This document shows, in pieces, positions 1 to 8,418 of a stretch of 43,989 nucleotides of DNA. Source of the DNA: an uncultured Prevotellaceae bacterium (GTDB lineage: Bacteria; Bacteroidota; Bacteroidia; Bacteroidales; Bacteroidaceae); assembly GCA_902761905.1 (NCBI GenBank), contig CACWMK010000026.1:1-43989 (forward strand), given 5' to 3'. Numbering within the stretch: the first letter of the stretch is position 1; the number at the start of each line of letters is the position of its first letter. Below the pieces are notes generated by a model that was given only the letters and a program-made list of their open reading frames with translations, was not told where the DNA came from and searched no databases. The position numbers and the translations under genes are program-made.

Positions 1-141
1 CAGTTTCAAGAAATTAAACGGTTTGTTCATTTACCCAAGAGCATTTCTGCTCTCGCTTCTTGTACTACTTCTGTCTATGTAAATCTTTCAAAGAACTCTC
101 TTTTTGTTTGCTTGTCAGGTGGTGTTCCTGATTTGCGGGTG
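1..141 (-). promoter_or_regulatory. Leader-like transcript region, possibly rRNA operon leader (leaves window at left)
   Basis: No protein gene is visible here. Read on the minus strand, a strong promoter (142-172) would transcribe this segment out of the left edge. It contains GTTCTTTGA (88-96), which resembles a boxA antitermination element, and a perfect hairpin at 39-52 (GAGCA, four-base loop, TGCTC). Promoter, boxA-like motif and hairpin together are what one expects of a Bacteroidales rRNA operon leader, but no 16S sequence is inside the window. The rRNA assignment is inference; it could equally be the leader of another gene to the left. Confidence 0.4.
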
Positions 142-172
142 CAAAGGTACGACATTTTTTTGAACTACCAAA
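142..172 (-). promoter_or_regulatory. Bacteroidetes-type promoter, leftward
   Basis: On the minus strand TACCTTTG (142-149) is the -7 element and TTTG (169-172) the -33 element, separated by 19 nt, which fits the Bacteroidetes primary sigma factor consensus. It fires toward the left edge, so its gene lies outside the window. Confidence 0.7.
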
Positions 173-308
173 ACTTTTCGAGAGAAATTTTCATTTTTAA
201 TGCAAATTTTATACTACTCTTGATTATCATCAATCTCAAAAACACGTACACCTTATTAAATATTATAAGAGAGAGACACAATATTTATCTGGCACATCAC
301 CAGGCCTT

Positions 309-401
309 GCTACCTCCTTGCTACCTCCTAGCTACCTCCTTGCTTCCCCCTAGCTACCTCCTAGCTACCTCCTTGCTACCCCCTTGCTACCCCCTAGCTA
401 C
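309..401. repeat. 11-bp tandem repeat, about 8.5 copies
   Basis: Eight consecutive 11-bp units of the form GCTACCTCCTA/T occupy 309-396, and a partial ninth unit (GCTAC) follows. Units differ only at the final A/T, in C-for-T changes at the seventh base, and in one GCTTC unit. The array is intergenic, strongly strand-asymmetric (pyrimidine-rich on +), and ends about 45 bp before the putative tsaB -7 element. Its role is unknown; replication slippage could change the copy number. Confidence 0.9.
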
Positions 402-443
402 GTTAATTTCTGATAAAACGATGGCTATTGACAAAAAAATGCG

Positions 444-451
444 TACCTTTG
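444..451 (+). promoter_or_regulatory. Putative -7 element for the tsaB operon
   Basis: TACCTTTG matches the Bacteroidetes -7 consensus TAnnTTTG and lies 31 nt before the tsaB ATG. No TTTG is found at the expected distance; a TTGAC at 428-432 is closer than usual. The -33 half is therefore weak or displaced. Confidence 0.5.
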
Positions 452-482
452 CACTCTATTAACAAATGGAATAAGAAATAAT

Positions 483-1184
483 ATGTCGACGATATTACAT
501 ATTGAAACAAGTACAGATGTATGTTCGGTAGCCGTCTCGGAAGATTCGCACGTAATATTCCAACAGGAAGATCACAGCGGACCTAATCATGCCGAGAGTC
601 TGGGCACGATGGTTGACGAGGCTCTCTCGTTTACAGATAATCACGCCATCCCGTTTGACGCTGTAGCAGTAAGTTGCGGACCTGGTTCGTATACAGGACT
701 GCGAATCGGCGTATCGATGGCAAAGGGAATCTGCTACGGCAGAAACCTGAAGCTGATAGCAGTACCCACCCTGGAGTTACTGTGCGTGCCCGTACTGCTG
801 AGAGAGATAGCCGAGGAAGACGCACTGCTGTGTCCGATGCTGGATGCCCGCCGAATGGAGGTGTATGCCGGTATTTACGACAGAACACTGAAGCCCGTAC
901 GCGAGATTGGCGCCGACATCGTGACTGAGGAGACATATAAGGAATACCTGGACAAGCGCCCAGTGTACTTCTTTGGCAACGGTGCGAAGAAATGCATGGA
1001 GACTATCAATCACCCAAATGCGCACCTGATAGAAGGTATAGAGCCTCTAGCCAAATGGATGCAGCCCCTGGCCGAGAAACGACTGCTGAACGACCAGACA
1101 GAAGATGTGGCCTACTTTGTGCCATACTATCTTAAGGACTTTGTGGCAAAGAAGCCGAAAGACTTATTGAAGATTGAACATTGA
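483..1184 (+). CDS. tsaB: tRNA threonylcarbamoyladenosine biosynthesis protein TsaB
   Basis: The 233-residue protein is the TsaB partner of TsaD in making N6-threonylcarbamoyladenosine at position 37 of ANN-decoding tRNAs in the cytoplasm. Its N-terminus has the ASKHA-type phosphate-loop start (ILHIETSTDVCSVAV), and residues 66-76 carry the family hallmark GPGSYTGLRIG. Length is normal for the family. ATG at 483 follows the -7 element at 444-451. The last codons and stop lie within a low-complexity run built from ATTGAACATT-like units (about 1165-1197), so the C-terminus LKIEH is partly repeat-encoded. It is the first gene of a rightward housekeeping operon. Confidence 0.95.
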   Translation: MSTILHIETSTDVCSVAVSEDSHVIFQQEDHSGPNHAESLGTMVDEALSFTDNHAIPFDAVAVSCGPGSYTGLRIGVSMAKGICYGRNLKLIAVPTLELLCVPVLLREIAEEDALLCPMLDARRMEVYAGIYDRTLKPVREIGADIVTEETYKEYLDKRPVYFFGNGAKKCMETINHPNAHLIEGIEPLAKWMQPLAEKRLLNDQTEDVAYFVPYYLKDFVAKKPKDLLKIEH

Positions 1185-1203
1185 AAATTGAACATTATTA
1201 TTT

Positions 1204-1794
1204 ATGGATATAAAAGGATTAGATTACAACACTCAGCGAGAGAAGCTCGTGATGTCGGAGTACGGACGCGAGATCCAGAAGATGATAGAGCACGCATGCG
1301 AGTTGCCCACCAAGGAGGAGCGACTGCAGTGCGCATACACCATCATAAAACTGATGGAGACAAAGAATCCACAGCTGAAGGAGAACGACGACTTTGAGCA
1401 AACACTGTGGAACCATCTGTACCTGATGAGTCACAGAGAACTTGAGATAGACTGGCCCTACGACATAAGCGAGGCCGACAACATACTGACAAAGCCACAG
1501 CCTATGAAACTACCAAAGGACGGAGTTAGACTGCGTCACTACGGACGACTGGTTGAGGAGTTGTTTAAGAAACTGATGACTATGCCCGACGGCGAGGAGC
1601 GCGACGCACTGGTGAGATATACCGCCAACCAGATGAAGCGCGACCTGGTACTGTACGGACACGGATATATGGACGACGAGCGTATAGCCGACGACCTGGC
1701 CAGATTCACTAACGGAGCGATACAGATAGATCTGAACTCGTTTAAGTTTGAGAAAGTATCTCAGCCAGAAGAGAAAAAGAAGAAAAAGAAGTAA
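1204..1794 (+). CDS. DUF4290 family protein
   Basis: This 196-residue cytoplasmic protein has the features of the Bacteroidetes-specific DUF4290 family: a start near GLDYNTQREKLVMSEYGR, a largely helical acidic body, and the motif RDLVLYGHGYMDDERIADD near the C-terminus. It ends in a lysine-rich tail (EEKKKKKK) encoded by an AAG/AAA run just before the stop. No biochemical function is established for the family as far as I know. Its place between tsaB and murA, 5 bp before the murA ATG, suggests co-transcription with core housekeeping genes. Confidence 0.85.
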   Translation: MDIKGLDYNTQREKLVMSEYGREIQKMIEHACELPTKEERLQCAYTIIKLMETKNPQLKENDDFEQTLWNHLYLMSHRELEIDWPYDISEADNILTKPQPMKLPKDGVRLRHYGRLVEELFKKLMTMPDGEERDALVRYTANQMKRDLVLYGHGYMDDERIADDLARFTNGAIQIDLNSFKFEKVSQPEEKKKKKK

Positions 1795-1799
1795 CCGAT

Positions 1800-3104
1800 A
1801 TGGCATCATTTATCATCGAAGGCGGCCATCTGCTGCAAGGAACCATCACGCCACAGGGTGCCAAGAACGAGGCACTGCAGGTAATCTGTGCAACACTGTT
1901 GACAGAGGAAGAGGTGATTATCCGCAACATCCCCAACATCAGAGATGTAAACAACCTGATACAGCTGCTGCGTGATATTGGTGTTAAGGTTTCGAAGAGG
2001 GAGGAAAATACTTACTCGTTCCAGGCCGACGAGTTGAGACTGGACTACCTGGAAAGCGATGAGTTTGTGCAGAAATGCGCAGCTCTGAGAGGCAGCGTGA
2101 TGATGATTGGTCCGCTGCTGGCACGCATGGGAAAGGCTATCATCACAAAACCCGGCGGTGACAAGATAGGACGACGCAGACTGGACACCCACTTTCTGGG
2201 ATTCGAGAAACTGGGCGCCACATTCAACCGAGTAGAGGGACGCGATGTCTATGAGATATCGGCCAAGAAGCTGAAGGGCACATACATGCTCCTGGACGAG
2301 GCTTCGGTTACCGGTACGGCCAACATCATAATGGCAGCAGTATTTGCAAAAGGCACTACAACTATCTATAATGCCGCCTGTGAGCCCTACCTGCAACAGC
2401 TCTGTAAGATGCTGAACAACATGGGTGCACGCATAAGCGGCATAGCATCGAACCTGCTTACAATTGAAGGTGTGACAAGTCTGCACGGCACCGACCATCT
2501 GATACTGCCCGACATGATTGAGGTGGGATCGTTTATCGGTATGGCGGCAATGTGCGGCGACGGCATACGCATCAAGAACGTAAGTGTGGAGAATCTGGGA
2601 ATAATCCCCGACGCATTCCGCCGACTGGGTGTAAAGATAAAGGTGGAAGGTGATGACCTGTGGGTTCCACGCCAGAAGCACTATGAGATACAGTCGTTTA
2701 TGGACGGTACTATTATGACGCTGGCCGATGCTCCCTGGCCAGGTCTGACGCCCGACCTGCTGAGTGTGCTGATAGTAGTAGCCACTCAGGCACGCGGTAG
2801 TGTGCTGTTTCACCAAAAGATGTTCGAGAGCCGTCTGTTCTTTGTGGATAAACTAATCGACATGGGCGCACAGATAATACTCTGCGATCCGCACCGCGCT
2901 GTGGTAGTAGGCCACGACCGCAAGATAACACTGCGCGGCGGACGTATGTCGAGTCCTGATATCCGCGCGGGTATCGCTCTGCTGATAGCAGCAATGAGCG
3001 CCACCGGCACAAGCCGCATCGACAACATCGAGCAGATAGATCGCGGATACGAGAACATCGAGGGCAGACTGAACGCTCTAGGTGCGAAGATAATTAGAGG
3101 CTGA
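1800..3104 (+). CDS. murA: UDP-N-acetylglucosamine 1-carboxyvinyltransferase MurA
   Basis: MurA transfers enolpyruvate from PEP to UDP-GlcNAc, the first committed step of peptidoglycan synthesis, in the cytoplasm. The 434-residue protein has the EPT-family two-domain repeat, with QGAKNEAL near residues 19-26 containing the catalytic-site Lys/Asn region. The catalytic loop reads KPGGDKIGRRRLD, so the residue equivalent to E. coli Cys115, the fosfomycin target, is Asp121 (codon GAC at 2160-2162). Asp here is known in mycobacterial and chlamydial MurA, which are fosfomycin-insensitive but active. The gene is tightly packed between the DUF4290 gene and rimM. Confidence 0.97.
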   Translation: MASFIIEGGHLLQGTITPQGAKNEALQVICATLLTEEEVIIRNIPNIRDVNNLIQLLRDIGVKVSKREENTYSFQADELRLDYLESDEFVQKCAALRGSVMMIGPLLARMGKAIITKPGGDKIGRRRLDTHFLGFEKLGATFNRVEGRDVYEISAKKLKGTYMLLDEASVTGTANIIMAAVFAKGTTTIYNAACEPYLQQLCKMLNNMGARISGIASNLLTIEGVTSLHGTDHLILPDMIEVGSFIGMAAMCGDGIRIKNVSVENLGIIPDAFRRLGVKIKVEGDDLWVPRQKHYEIQSFMDGTIMTLADAPWPGLTPDLLSVLIVVATQARGSVLFHQKMFESRLFFVDKLIDMGAQIILCDPHRAVVVGHDRKITLRGGRMSSPDIRAGIALLIAAMSATGTSRIDNIEQIDRGYENIEGRLNALGAKIIRG

Positions 3105-3108
3105 CGAT

Positions 3109-3618
3109 ATGATACGACAAGAAGAAGTATATAAGATAGGTAAGCTGGGCAAGGCGCACGGCGTGAAAGGAGAAATTTCGTTTCTCTTCGACGACGACGT
3201 GTTCGACCGCACCGATGCCGACTATCTGATACTAGACATCGACGGGATACTGGTACCATTCTTTATCGAGGAATATCGATTTAAGACCGACGACAATGCT
3301 CTGATGAAGTTTGAGGGCATAGACACACAGGAGCGCGCCAGAGAGTTGACCGGTTGCGAGGTTTACTTCCCTCGCGTGATGGCCGAGGATAATGATGAGC
3401 AGTTGTCGTGGGCTGCCATCGTAGGGTTTGAGTTGGTAGACGCCAATTCTGGCAAGACCGCTGGTCGTATCGCTTCGGTTGACGACTCAACAATAAACAT
3501 CCTCTTCGAACTGGAAGACGGCAAGCTGATTCCTGCTTCGGAAGAGTTGATAACAAATGTAGATACAAAGAAGCAACAAATATCAATTAATCTGCCGGAA
3601 GGCATTTTAGATTTATGA
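3109..3618 (+). CDS. rimM: Ribosome maturation factor RimM
   Basis: RimM binds ribosomal protein S19 in the 30S head and helps 16S rRNA processing. The 169-residue protein begins with YKIGKLGKAHGVKGEI, the typical start of the RimM N-terminal beta-barrel, and continues with a PRC-barrel-like C-terminal half (around WAAIVGFELVD to the end). It starts 4 bp after murA and its stop overlaps the dxr ATG (ATGA at 3615-3618), which indicates translational coupling in the operon. Confidence 0.93.
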   Translation: MIRQEEVYKIGKLGKAHGVKGEISFLFDDDVFDRTDADYLILDIDGILVPFFIEEYRFKTDDNALMKFEGIDTQERARELTGCEVYFPRVMAEDNDEQLSWAAIVGFELVDANSGKTAGRIASVDDSTINILFELEDGKLIPASEELITNVDTKKQQISINLPEGILDL

Positions 3619-4772
3619 AAAAACAAATAGCAATTCTCGGCTCTACGGGGTCGATAGGAACTCAGGCACTCCAGGTAATCGAGGAGCATAGCGACCTGTA
3701 CGAGGTGTACTGCCTGACAGCTAATAATAAGGTAGAGCTATTGGCCGAACAGGCTCATAAGTTCAAGCCCGCCGCCATCGTGATAGCCAACGAGGCCAGA
3801 TACGATGAACTGAAATCGCTGATGAGCGATATGCCCGATGTGAAGGTATATGCCGGAGCACAGGCACTGAACGAGATAGTAGAGGCAGGTCCGATCAATA
3901 TGGTACTGACTGCGATGGTAGGTTTCTCGGGACTGAACCCCACCATCCACGCCATCAAGGCAGGCAAGACAATCTGTCTGGCCAACAAGGAGACACTGGT
4001 GGTTGCCGGCGAGCTGATTCTGGCTCTCGCACAGCAGTATCACACTCCTATCCTACCCGTTGACAGCGAGCACTCAGCAATCTTCCAGAGTCTGGTAGGC
4101 GAGGATCAGAATCCTATCGAAAAGATTCTGTTGACTGCATCTGGCGGTCCGTTCCGTCTGAAGTCGATGGAGGAGATAGCACACGTGACAAAGGCCGACG
4201 CCCTGCGCCACCCGACATGGGATATGGGTGCAAAGATCACCATCGACTCTGCATCGATGATGAACAAGGGATTTGAGGTAATCGAGGCCAAGTGGCTGTT
4301 TGGCGTAGATGCCAAACAGATTCAGGTATTGGTTCACCCACAGAGCATCGTACACTCGGCTGTTCAGTTCCAGGATGGTAGCGTGAAGGCCCAACTTGGT
4401 GTGCCCGATATGCGTCTGCCAATACAGTATGCATTCTCATTCCCACAGCGACTGCACCTGAGCGGTGAGCGTCTTGATTTGTTCAAGGCCCAGCATCTGG
4501 AGTTCTTCGAGCCCGACTTGGAGAAGTTCCGCTGCTTAGCATTGGCCTTCGAGGCAATAGACAAGGGTGGTAACATGCCTTGTATCGTGAATGCAGCAAA
4601 TGAGATAGTAAACCGCGGATTCCTGGAGGACAAGTGCGGATTTCTGCAAATGGGCGACATCATCGCCGAGACCATGCAGCGTGCCACTTTCGACAAGAAC
4701 CCAAGCTACGATACTTACATCGCAACCGATGCCGAGGCTCGTCGCATAGCTACAGAATTAATGAATAAGTAA
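3615..4772 (+). CDS. dxr: 1-deoxy-D-xylulose 5-phosphate reductoisomerase Dxr
   Basis: Dxr converts DXP to 2-C-methyl-D-erythritol 4-phosphate with NADPH, the committed step of the non-mevalonate isoprenoid pathway that feeds undecaprenyl carriers and quinones. The 385-residue protein has the NADPH-binding GSTGSIGTQAL at the N-terminus, ANKETLVVAGE, the metal/substrate motif PVDSEHSAIFQ, and ITIDSASMMNKGFEVIEA. Length is typical. It overlaps rimM by 4 bp and is followed after 6 bp by rseP. Confidence 0.97.
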   Translation: MKKQIAILGSTGSIGTQALQVIEEHSDLYEVYCLTANNKVELLAEQAHKFKPAAIVIANEARYDELKSLMSDMPDVKVYAGAQALNEIVEAGPINMVLTAMVGFSGLNPTIHAIKAGKTICLANKETLVVAGELILALAQQYHTPILPVDSEHSAIFQSLVGEDQNPIEKILLTASGGPFRLKSMEEIAHVTKADALRHPTWDMGAKITIDSASMMNKGFEVIEAKWLFGVDAKQIQVLVHPQSIVHSAVQFQDGSVKAQLGVPDMRLPIQYAFSFPQRLHLSGERLDLFKAQHLEFFEPDLEKFRCLALAFEAIDKGGNMPCIVNAANEIVNRGFLEDKCGFLQMGDIIAETMQRATFDKNPSYDTYIATDAEARRIATELMNK

Positions 4773-4778
4773 TCAATC

Positions 4779-6209
4779 ATGGATATCTTTTTAATTAGAC
4801 TTTTACAATTCATGCTGGCTATTGGCCTGCTGGTGCTGCTCCATGAGGGCGGACACTTCTTCTTTGCCAAGCTTTTTGGCATTCGTGTAGAAAAATTCTA
4901 TCTCTTCTTCGATCCCAGCATCTGGAAATGGGACGGAAGTCTGTTTAAGTTCAAACCCAAGAACAGCGACACACAGTATGGTGTGGGCTGGTTGCCACTG
5001 GGTGGATACTGCAAAATAGCAGGAATGATAGACGAGAGTTTTGATACCGAACAGATGAAACAGCCCGAGCAACCTTGGGAGTTCCGCTCGAAACCCGCCT
5101 GGCAGCGACTGCTGGTGATGATTGGCGGTGTGCTGGTAAACTTTCTGTTGGCTCTGTTCATCTACTCGATGATACTGTTCTACTGGGGCGACACCTATAT
5201 CCCAGTAAAGAACATGACTCTGGGTATGAAGTTCAACACCGAGGCCAAGCAGTACGGATTTCAGGATGGCGATATCCTGATAGGTACCAACAAGGGCGAG
5301 TTTAAGGACTTCAGTGCTGATATGTATCGCGATCTGAGCGAGGCTACTCGTGCTTACATCATCCGCGACGGTAAGAACATGAGCATCGATCTGCCAGGCG
5401 AGATAAACCTGCTGGGTATGCTCAAGGCCGAGCCATCGTTTGTTCGTCCGCTGATTCCTGCTGTTGTAGACAGCGTGATGGAAGGTACTCCTGCAGCAAA
5501 AATGGGACTGCAGAAGGGTGACAAGATTGTAGCTATAAACGGCAAACCAGTAGACAGCTACAACGAGTTTACCGACCAGCTAGGTGTGCTTGAGGATATG
5601 ATGACCGGAGCCAAGACACAGGCAGACAGTCTGAAGATACGCACCGTTACTATCGCATACGAGCGCGAAGGGCTTGTAAAGGACAGTACCGATGCATCAA
5701 AAGCTGTAACAGCAATGATATGCGACACTGCTGCCGTAACCCTTACTCCTGAGCTAAAGCTCGGATTTATGGTTCAGACCGTTGCAGGTCTTTACGAACC
5801 AATCACAAAGGAATACGGATTCTTTGAGAGTTTCCCTGCCGGAATAGCATACGGTATCAACGTATTGAAGGGCTATGTAGGCGATATGAAGTATGTATTC
5901 ACAGCCGACGGAGCTAAGTCGATTGGAGGTTTCGGTGCTATCGGAAGTCTGTTCCCACCAGTATGGGACTGGTATCTCTTCTGGAAGATGACCGCATTCC
6001 TGAGCATCATCCTGGCATTCATGAACATACTGCCGATCCCCGCTCTCGATGGCGGACACGTATTGTTCCTGATTTACGAGATGATTACACGTCGCAAGCC
6101 ATCGGAGACATTCATGATTCGCGCCGAATACTTCGGATTCGGATTGCTCATCCTTCTGATGGTATTTGCGAACCTCAACGATATTCTAAGGTGGTTAGGA
6201 TATATGTAA
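4779..6209 (+). CDS. rseP: RseP-like site-2 zinc metalloprotease
   Basis: This 476-residue inner-membrane protein belongs to the RseP/S2P family, which cuts transmembrane segments of anti-sigma factors or residual signal peptides. Zinc motif HEGGH (His22, Glu23, His26) sits in the first transmembrane helix, PDZ-like sequence follows (around ILIGTNKG and KMGLQKGDKIVAINGKPV), and the second active-site element NILPIPALDGGH lies in a late helix. The dxr-rseP order is common in bacteria. A terminator at 6216-6240 closes the operon. The substrate cannot be read from the sequence. Confidence 0.92.
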   Translation: MDIFLIRLLQFMLAIGLLVLLHEGGHFFFAKLFGIRVEKFYLFFDPSIWKWDGSLFKFKPKNSDTQYGVGWLPLGGYCKIAGMIDESFDTEQMKQPEQPWEFRSKPAWQRLLVMIGGVLVNFLLALFIYSMILFYWGDTYIPVKNMTLGMKFNTEAKQYGFQDGDILIGTNKGEFKDFSADMYRDLSEATRAYIIRDGKNMSIDLPGEINLLGMLKAEPSFVRPLIPAVVDSVMEGTPAAKMGLQKGDKIVAINGKPVDSYNEFTDQLGVLEDMMTGAKTQADSLKIRTVTIAYEREGLVKDSTDASKAVTAMICDTAAVTLTPELKLGFMVQTVAGLYEPITKEYGFFESFPAGIAYGINVLKGYVGDMKYVFTADGAKSIGGFGAIGSLFPPVWDWYLFWKMTAFLSIILAFMNILPIPALDGGHVLFLIYEMITRRKPSETFMIRAEYFGFGLLILLMVFANLNDILRWLGYM

Positions 6210-6215
6210 ACTAAG

Positions 6216-6240
6216 AGCCCCACAAATTGGGGCTTTTTTT
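6216..6240 (+). terminator. Rho-independent terminator after rseP
   Basis: AGCCCC (6216-6221) pairs with GGGGCT (6229-6234) around a 7-nt loop and is followed by a T tract to 6240. It ends the tsaB-rseP operon and lies just before the next rightward gene. Confidence 0.85.
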
Positions 6241-6254
6241 AATATCTGTGCAGT

Positions 6255-7166
6255 ATGTTTGTAGTGATGATGACACTGTTTGCAATTGTTATCGTAGGAT
6301 ACATAGCAGGCAAACTAGGATATTTGGGAGGCGACTTTGACAGGCAACTGTCGAGGTTGGTGATTAATCTGACTTGTCCGGCGCTGATTCTGTCGTCGGC
6401 AATGACAGGCGAGTTGCCTGACCGTGAGTATATCCTGCCATTATTGCTCATCAGCGTAATAACATACGCTGTGCTTACAGGTATCGCATTCTTGCTGCCA
6501 CGCTACCTCACCAAGAAGAAAGACGACGAAGGCGCTATCGGTTTTGCCATGATGTTTGGTAACGTGGGCTTTATGGGCTACCCCGTGGTGGCATCAATAT
6601 TCGGACACGAGGCCGTGTTCTATGCTGCGGTGCTAAATGTGGTCAACACATTTGCGGTGTTTACTATCGGTACGATACTGATTACAGGTAAGAGCGAAGT
6701 GGAGGAAAGTAGATTTCAGAAGAAAGTGCTCTACTCTACCCCAATGCTGGCAGCATATCTTACGATGCTGATAGTGGCATTGAGAATCGACTATATCCCC
6801 GAATGCATCAGTCAGCCGCTCACGATGATAGGCAACATCACTGTTCCTGCCGCACTGCTGATTATCGGTTCATCGATGTCGAACCTGTCGATAAGATCGC
6901 TTCTAGGCAATAGTACCGTATATGCGACAACGTTATTCCGACTGGCAATCTTACCAATCGGGATATACTATCTATGCACACTATTAGGATTTTCGAGTTT
7001 CGTGGTCAACATCAACACCGTAGTTATCGCAATGCCTGTGGCCACTTACGGAACCATTCTCTGCCTAAAATACGGCAAGGACACAACTATGATAACTGAG
7101 GTAACATTTATCACCACGCTCATCTCGATGCTCTCCATCCCAGCGCTGGTTTTATTTTTTCTATAA
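6255..7166 (+). CDS. AEC family auxin-efflux-carrier-type transporter
   Basis: The 303-residue protein is almost entirely hydrophobic, with about 8-10 predicted membrane spans, and matches the AEC/permease pattern: LVINLTCPALILSSAM in an early helix, GFAMMFGNVGFMGYPVV in the middle, and a C-terminal half with internal-repeat character. Bacterial AEC members move organic anions such as malate or amino-acid derivatives; the substrate here cannot be predicted. TATCTGTG (6243-6250), one base off the -7 consensus, lies 4 bp before the ATG and may be its own promoter. Its 3' end overlaps the convergent comEC end by 47 bp. Confidence 0.82.
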   Translation: MFVVMMTLFAIVIVGYIAGKLGYLGGDFDRQLSRLVINLTCPALILSSAMTGELPDREYILPLLLISVITYAVLTGIAFLLPRYLTKKKDDEGAIGFAMMFGNVGFMGYPVVASIFGHEAVFYAAVLNVVNTFAVFTIGTILITGKSEVEESRFQKKVLYSTPMLAAYLTMLIVALRIDYIPECISQPLTMIGNITVPAALLIIGSSMSNLSIRSLLGNSTVYATTLFRLAILPIGIYYLCTLLGFSSFVVNINTVVIAMPVATYGTILCLKYGKDTTMITEVTFITTLISMLSIPALVLFFL

Positions 7167-8304
7167 GAAGATAAGTACAGAATATTATGACATAAGTAAG
7201 CACCACCTGAAGCACATTCGGGTGGAAGCCATCTATACTGGAACCAGGAATAGCTGTGATTCTAAACAAAACAGCATTCAGAGTATCTACTATATATAAT
7301 AATATGTACGCGAGGGACGGGAACAATAGTACAATCAACGAGAAACCAAGTATAATGTAGGCTGCGGGGAGAACGATGAAGTTGGTTAGCAGAAAATAAG
7401 TGGACAGTCGACCAAAGTAATAAGCTAACAAGGGAGCCACACCTATCTGAGCAGAGACCGACACAGCCACTAATCCCCATACGTACCGAACCAACCTATG
7501 CTCCTGAAGATACTTAGCCGAGAACACATCTTCGAACACAGGAACAAACAGTAATATCGCCAGAACAGCCATAAACGACAGTTGGAATCCAATATCAAAC
7601 AGCCATTCGGGATTCCACATAAGCATAACTATAGCCGTAAAGGCAAGGGCATTGACCGACATCTTGTTGCGATGACTTATCGATAATAGTCCATATACGG
7701 TCAACATAACAGCTGAACGGACTACACTTACAGGCATTCCTACCAATAGGACATACAACCACATGACAATCAGAATAATTGTCTGAGACACTGCAGGCCA
7801 TCGGCGATGTGGAAGCAACAGCCAAAGCATGCAATATATTATACCCAAATGCAGTCCACTAAGCGCCAACACATGCGAGGCGCCACTTACCGAGTAAGTA
7901 TCACGTAGTTCGTGAGTCAAAGCCGACTTATCCCCCAGCGCCATAGCTGCAACAACAGCATAGGCATCGCCATCCACACCACTATCATACATTCGATCAA
8001 GCAAGATACCACGCTGGGTTAAGAAATAAGCTTTGGTATTATCAAGGCGTGAAACAGATTGCGAATCATCGGTAGCGGAGAGGTGTCGTTGCATTAAGAA
8101 CATACCGACCAACAAAAAACACACCAAGATAGCAATCGACTGGAGATTCTCGTATTTTCCAAGAAACATTGTTATCACCACCATAACAGCCAGGATAGGA
8201 AGGACAGCTATGGGCAACGGAACATAGTTGGCAATAACAATACCAACTATAAGGCATACAGCCAACCGCAGCAATGGTGCACTCTCTAGCAATCTGTTTT
8301 GCAT
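7120..8304 (-). CDS. comEC: ComEC/Rec2-type competence membrane protein, short form
   Basis: ComEC forms the inner-membrane channel for single-stranded DNA during natural transformation. This protein has the family signature ALSGLHLGI, then repeated hydrophobic helices and DIGFQLSFMAVLAIL, the typical competence-domain core. The preferred start is ATG at 8304 (MQNRLLESAPLL), because a putative -7 element lies at 8314-8321; an upstream TTG at 8316 would fall inside it. At 394 residues it lacks the C-terminal metallo-beta-lactamase-like domain of full-length ComEC, and no separate gene for that domain lies nearby. Whether it supports DNA uptake is unknown. Confidence 0.85.
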   Translation of the reverse strand: MQNRLLESAPLLRLAVCLIVGIVIANYVPLPIAVLPILAVMVVITMFLGKYENLQSIAILVCFLLVGMFLMQRHLSATDDSQSVSRLDNTKAYFLTQRGILLDRMYDSGVDGDAYAVVAAMALGDKSALTHELRDTYSVSGASHVLALSGLHLGIIYCMLWLLLPHRRWPAVSQTIILIVMWLYVLLVGMPVSVVRSAVMLTVYGLLSISHRNKMSVNALAFTAIVMLMWNPEWLFDIGFQLSFMAVLAILLFVPVFEDVFSAKYLQEHRLVRYVWGLVAVSVSAQIGVAPLLAYYFGRLSTYFLLTNFIVLPAAYIILGFSLIVLLFPSLAYILLYIVDTLNAVLFRITAIPGSSIDGFHPNVLQVVLTYVIIFCTYLLIEKIKPALGWRASR

Positions 8305-8313
8305 ATCGAGGTA

Positions 8314-8321
8314 CAAAAGTA
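8314..8321 (-). promoter_or_regulatory. Putative -7 element for comEC
   Basis: TACTTTTG on the minus strand fits TAnnTTTG and ends 9 nt before the comEC ATG. No convincing -33 TTTG was found. Confidence 0.4.
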
Positions 8322-8359
8322 CAACTTATTTTCTGAATCTAAGAAAAAACCGAAATAAA

Positions 8360-8391
8360 TTTGGCATTTTGCCAACTAAATAGTAACTTTG
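8360..8391 (+). promoter_or_regulatory. Promoter for the TerC-family gene
   Basis: TTTG (8360-8363) and TAACTTTG (8384-8391) are separated by 20 nt, a full match to the Bacteroidetes promoter pattern. The downstream ATG is 27 nt away, so there is no room for a long riboswitch leader. Confidence 0.75.
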
Positions 8392-8418
8392 CAGCGGTAA
8401 TTAAAAGAAACATATATA

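Noticed and set aside
309-401. CRISPR array
   Set aside because: The units are 11 bp and contiguous, with no spacers.
112-462. 116-residue open frame with LLPPCYLLAT-type repeats
   Set aside because: The repeats come from the 11-bp tandem DNA repeat read in frame; the start overlaps a leftward leader and the frame passes through the tsaB promoter.
1806-2816. 336-residue open frame on the minus strand
   Set aside because: It lies entirely inside murA, whose motifs are clear; the frame is a shadow with no recognisable domain.
8392-8418. Manganese (yybP-ykoY) riboswitch before the TerC-family gene
   Set aside because: Only 27 nt separate the promoter from the ATG, which is too short for that riboswitch.
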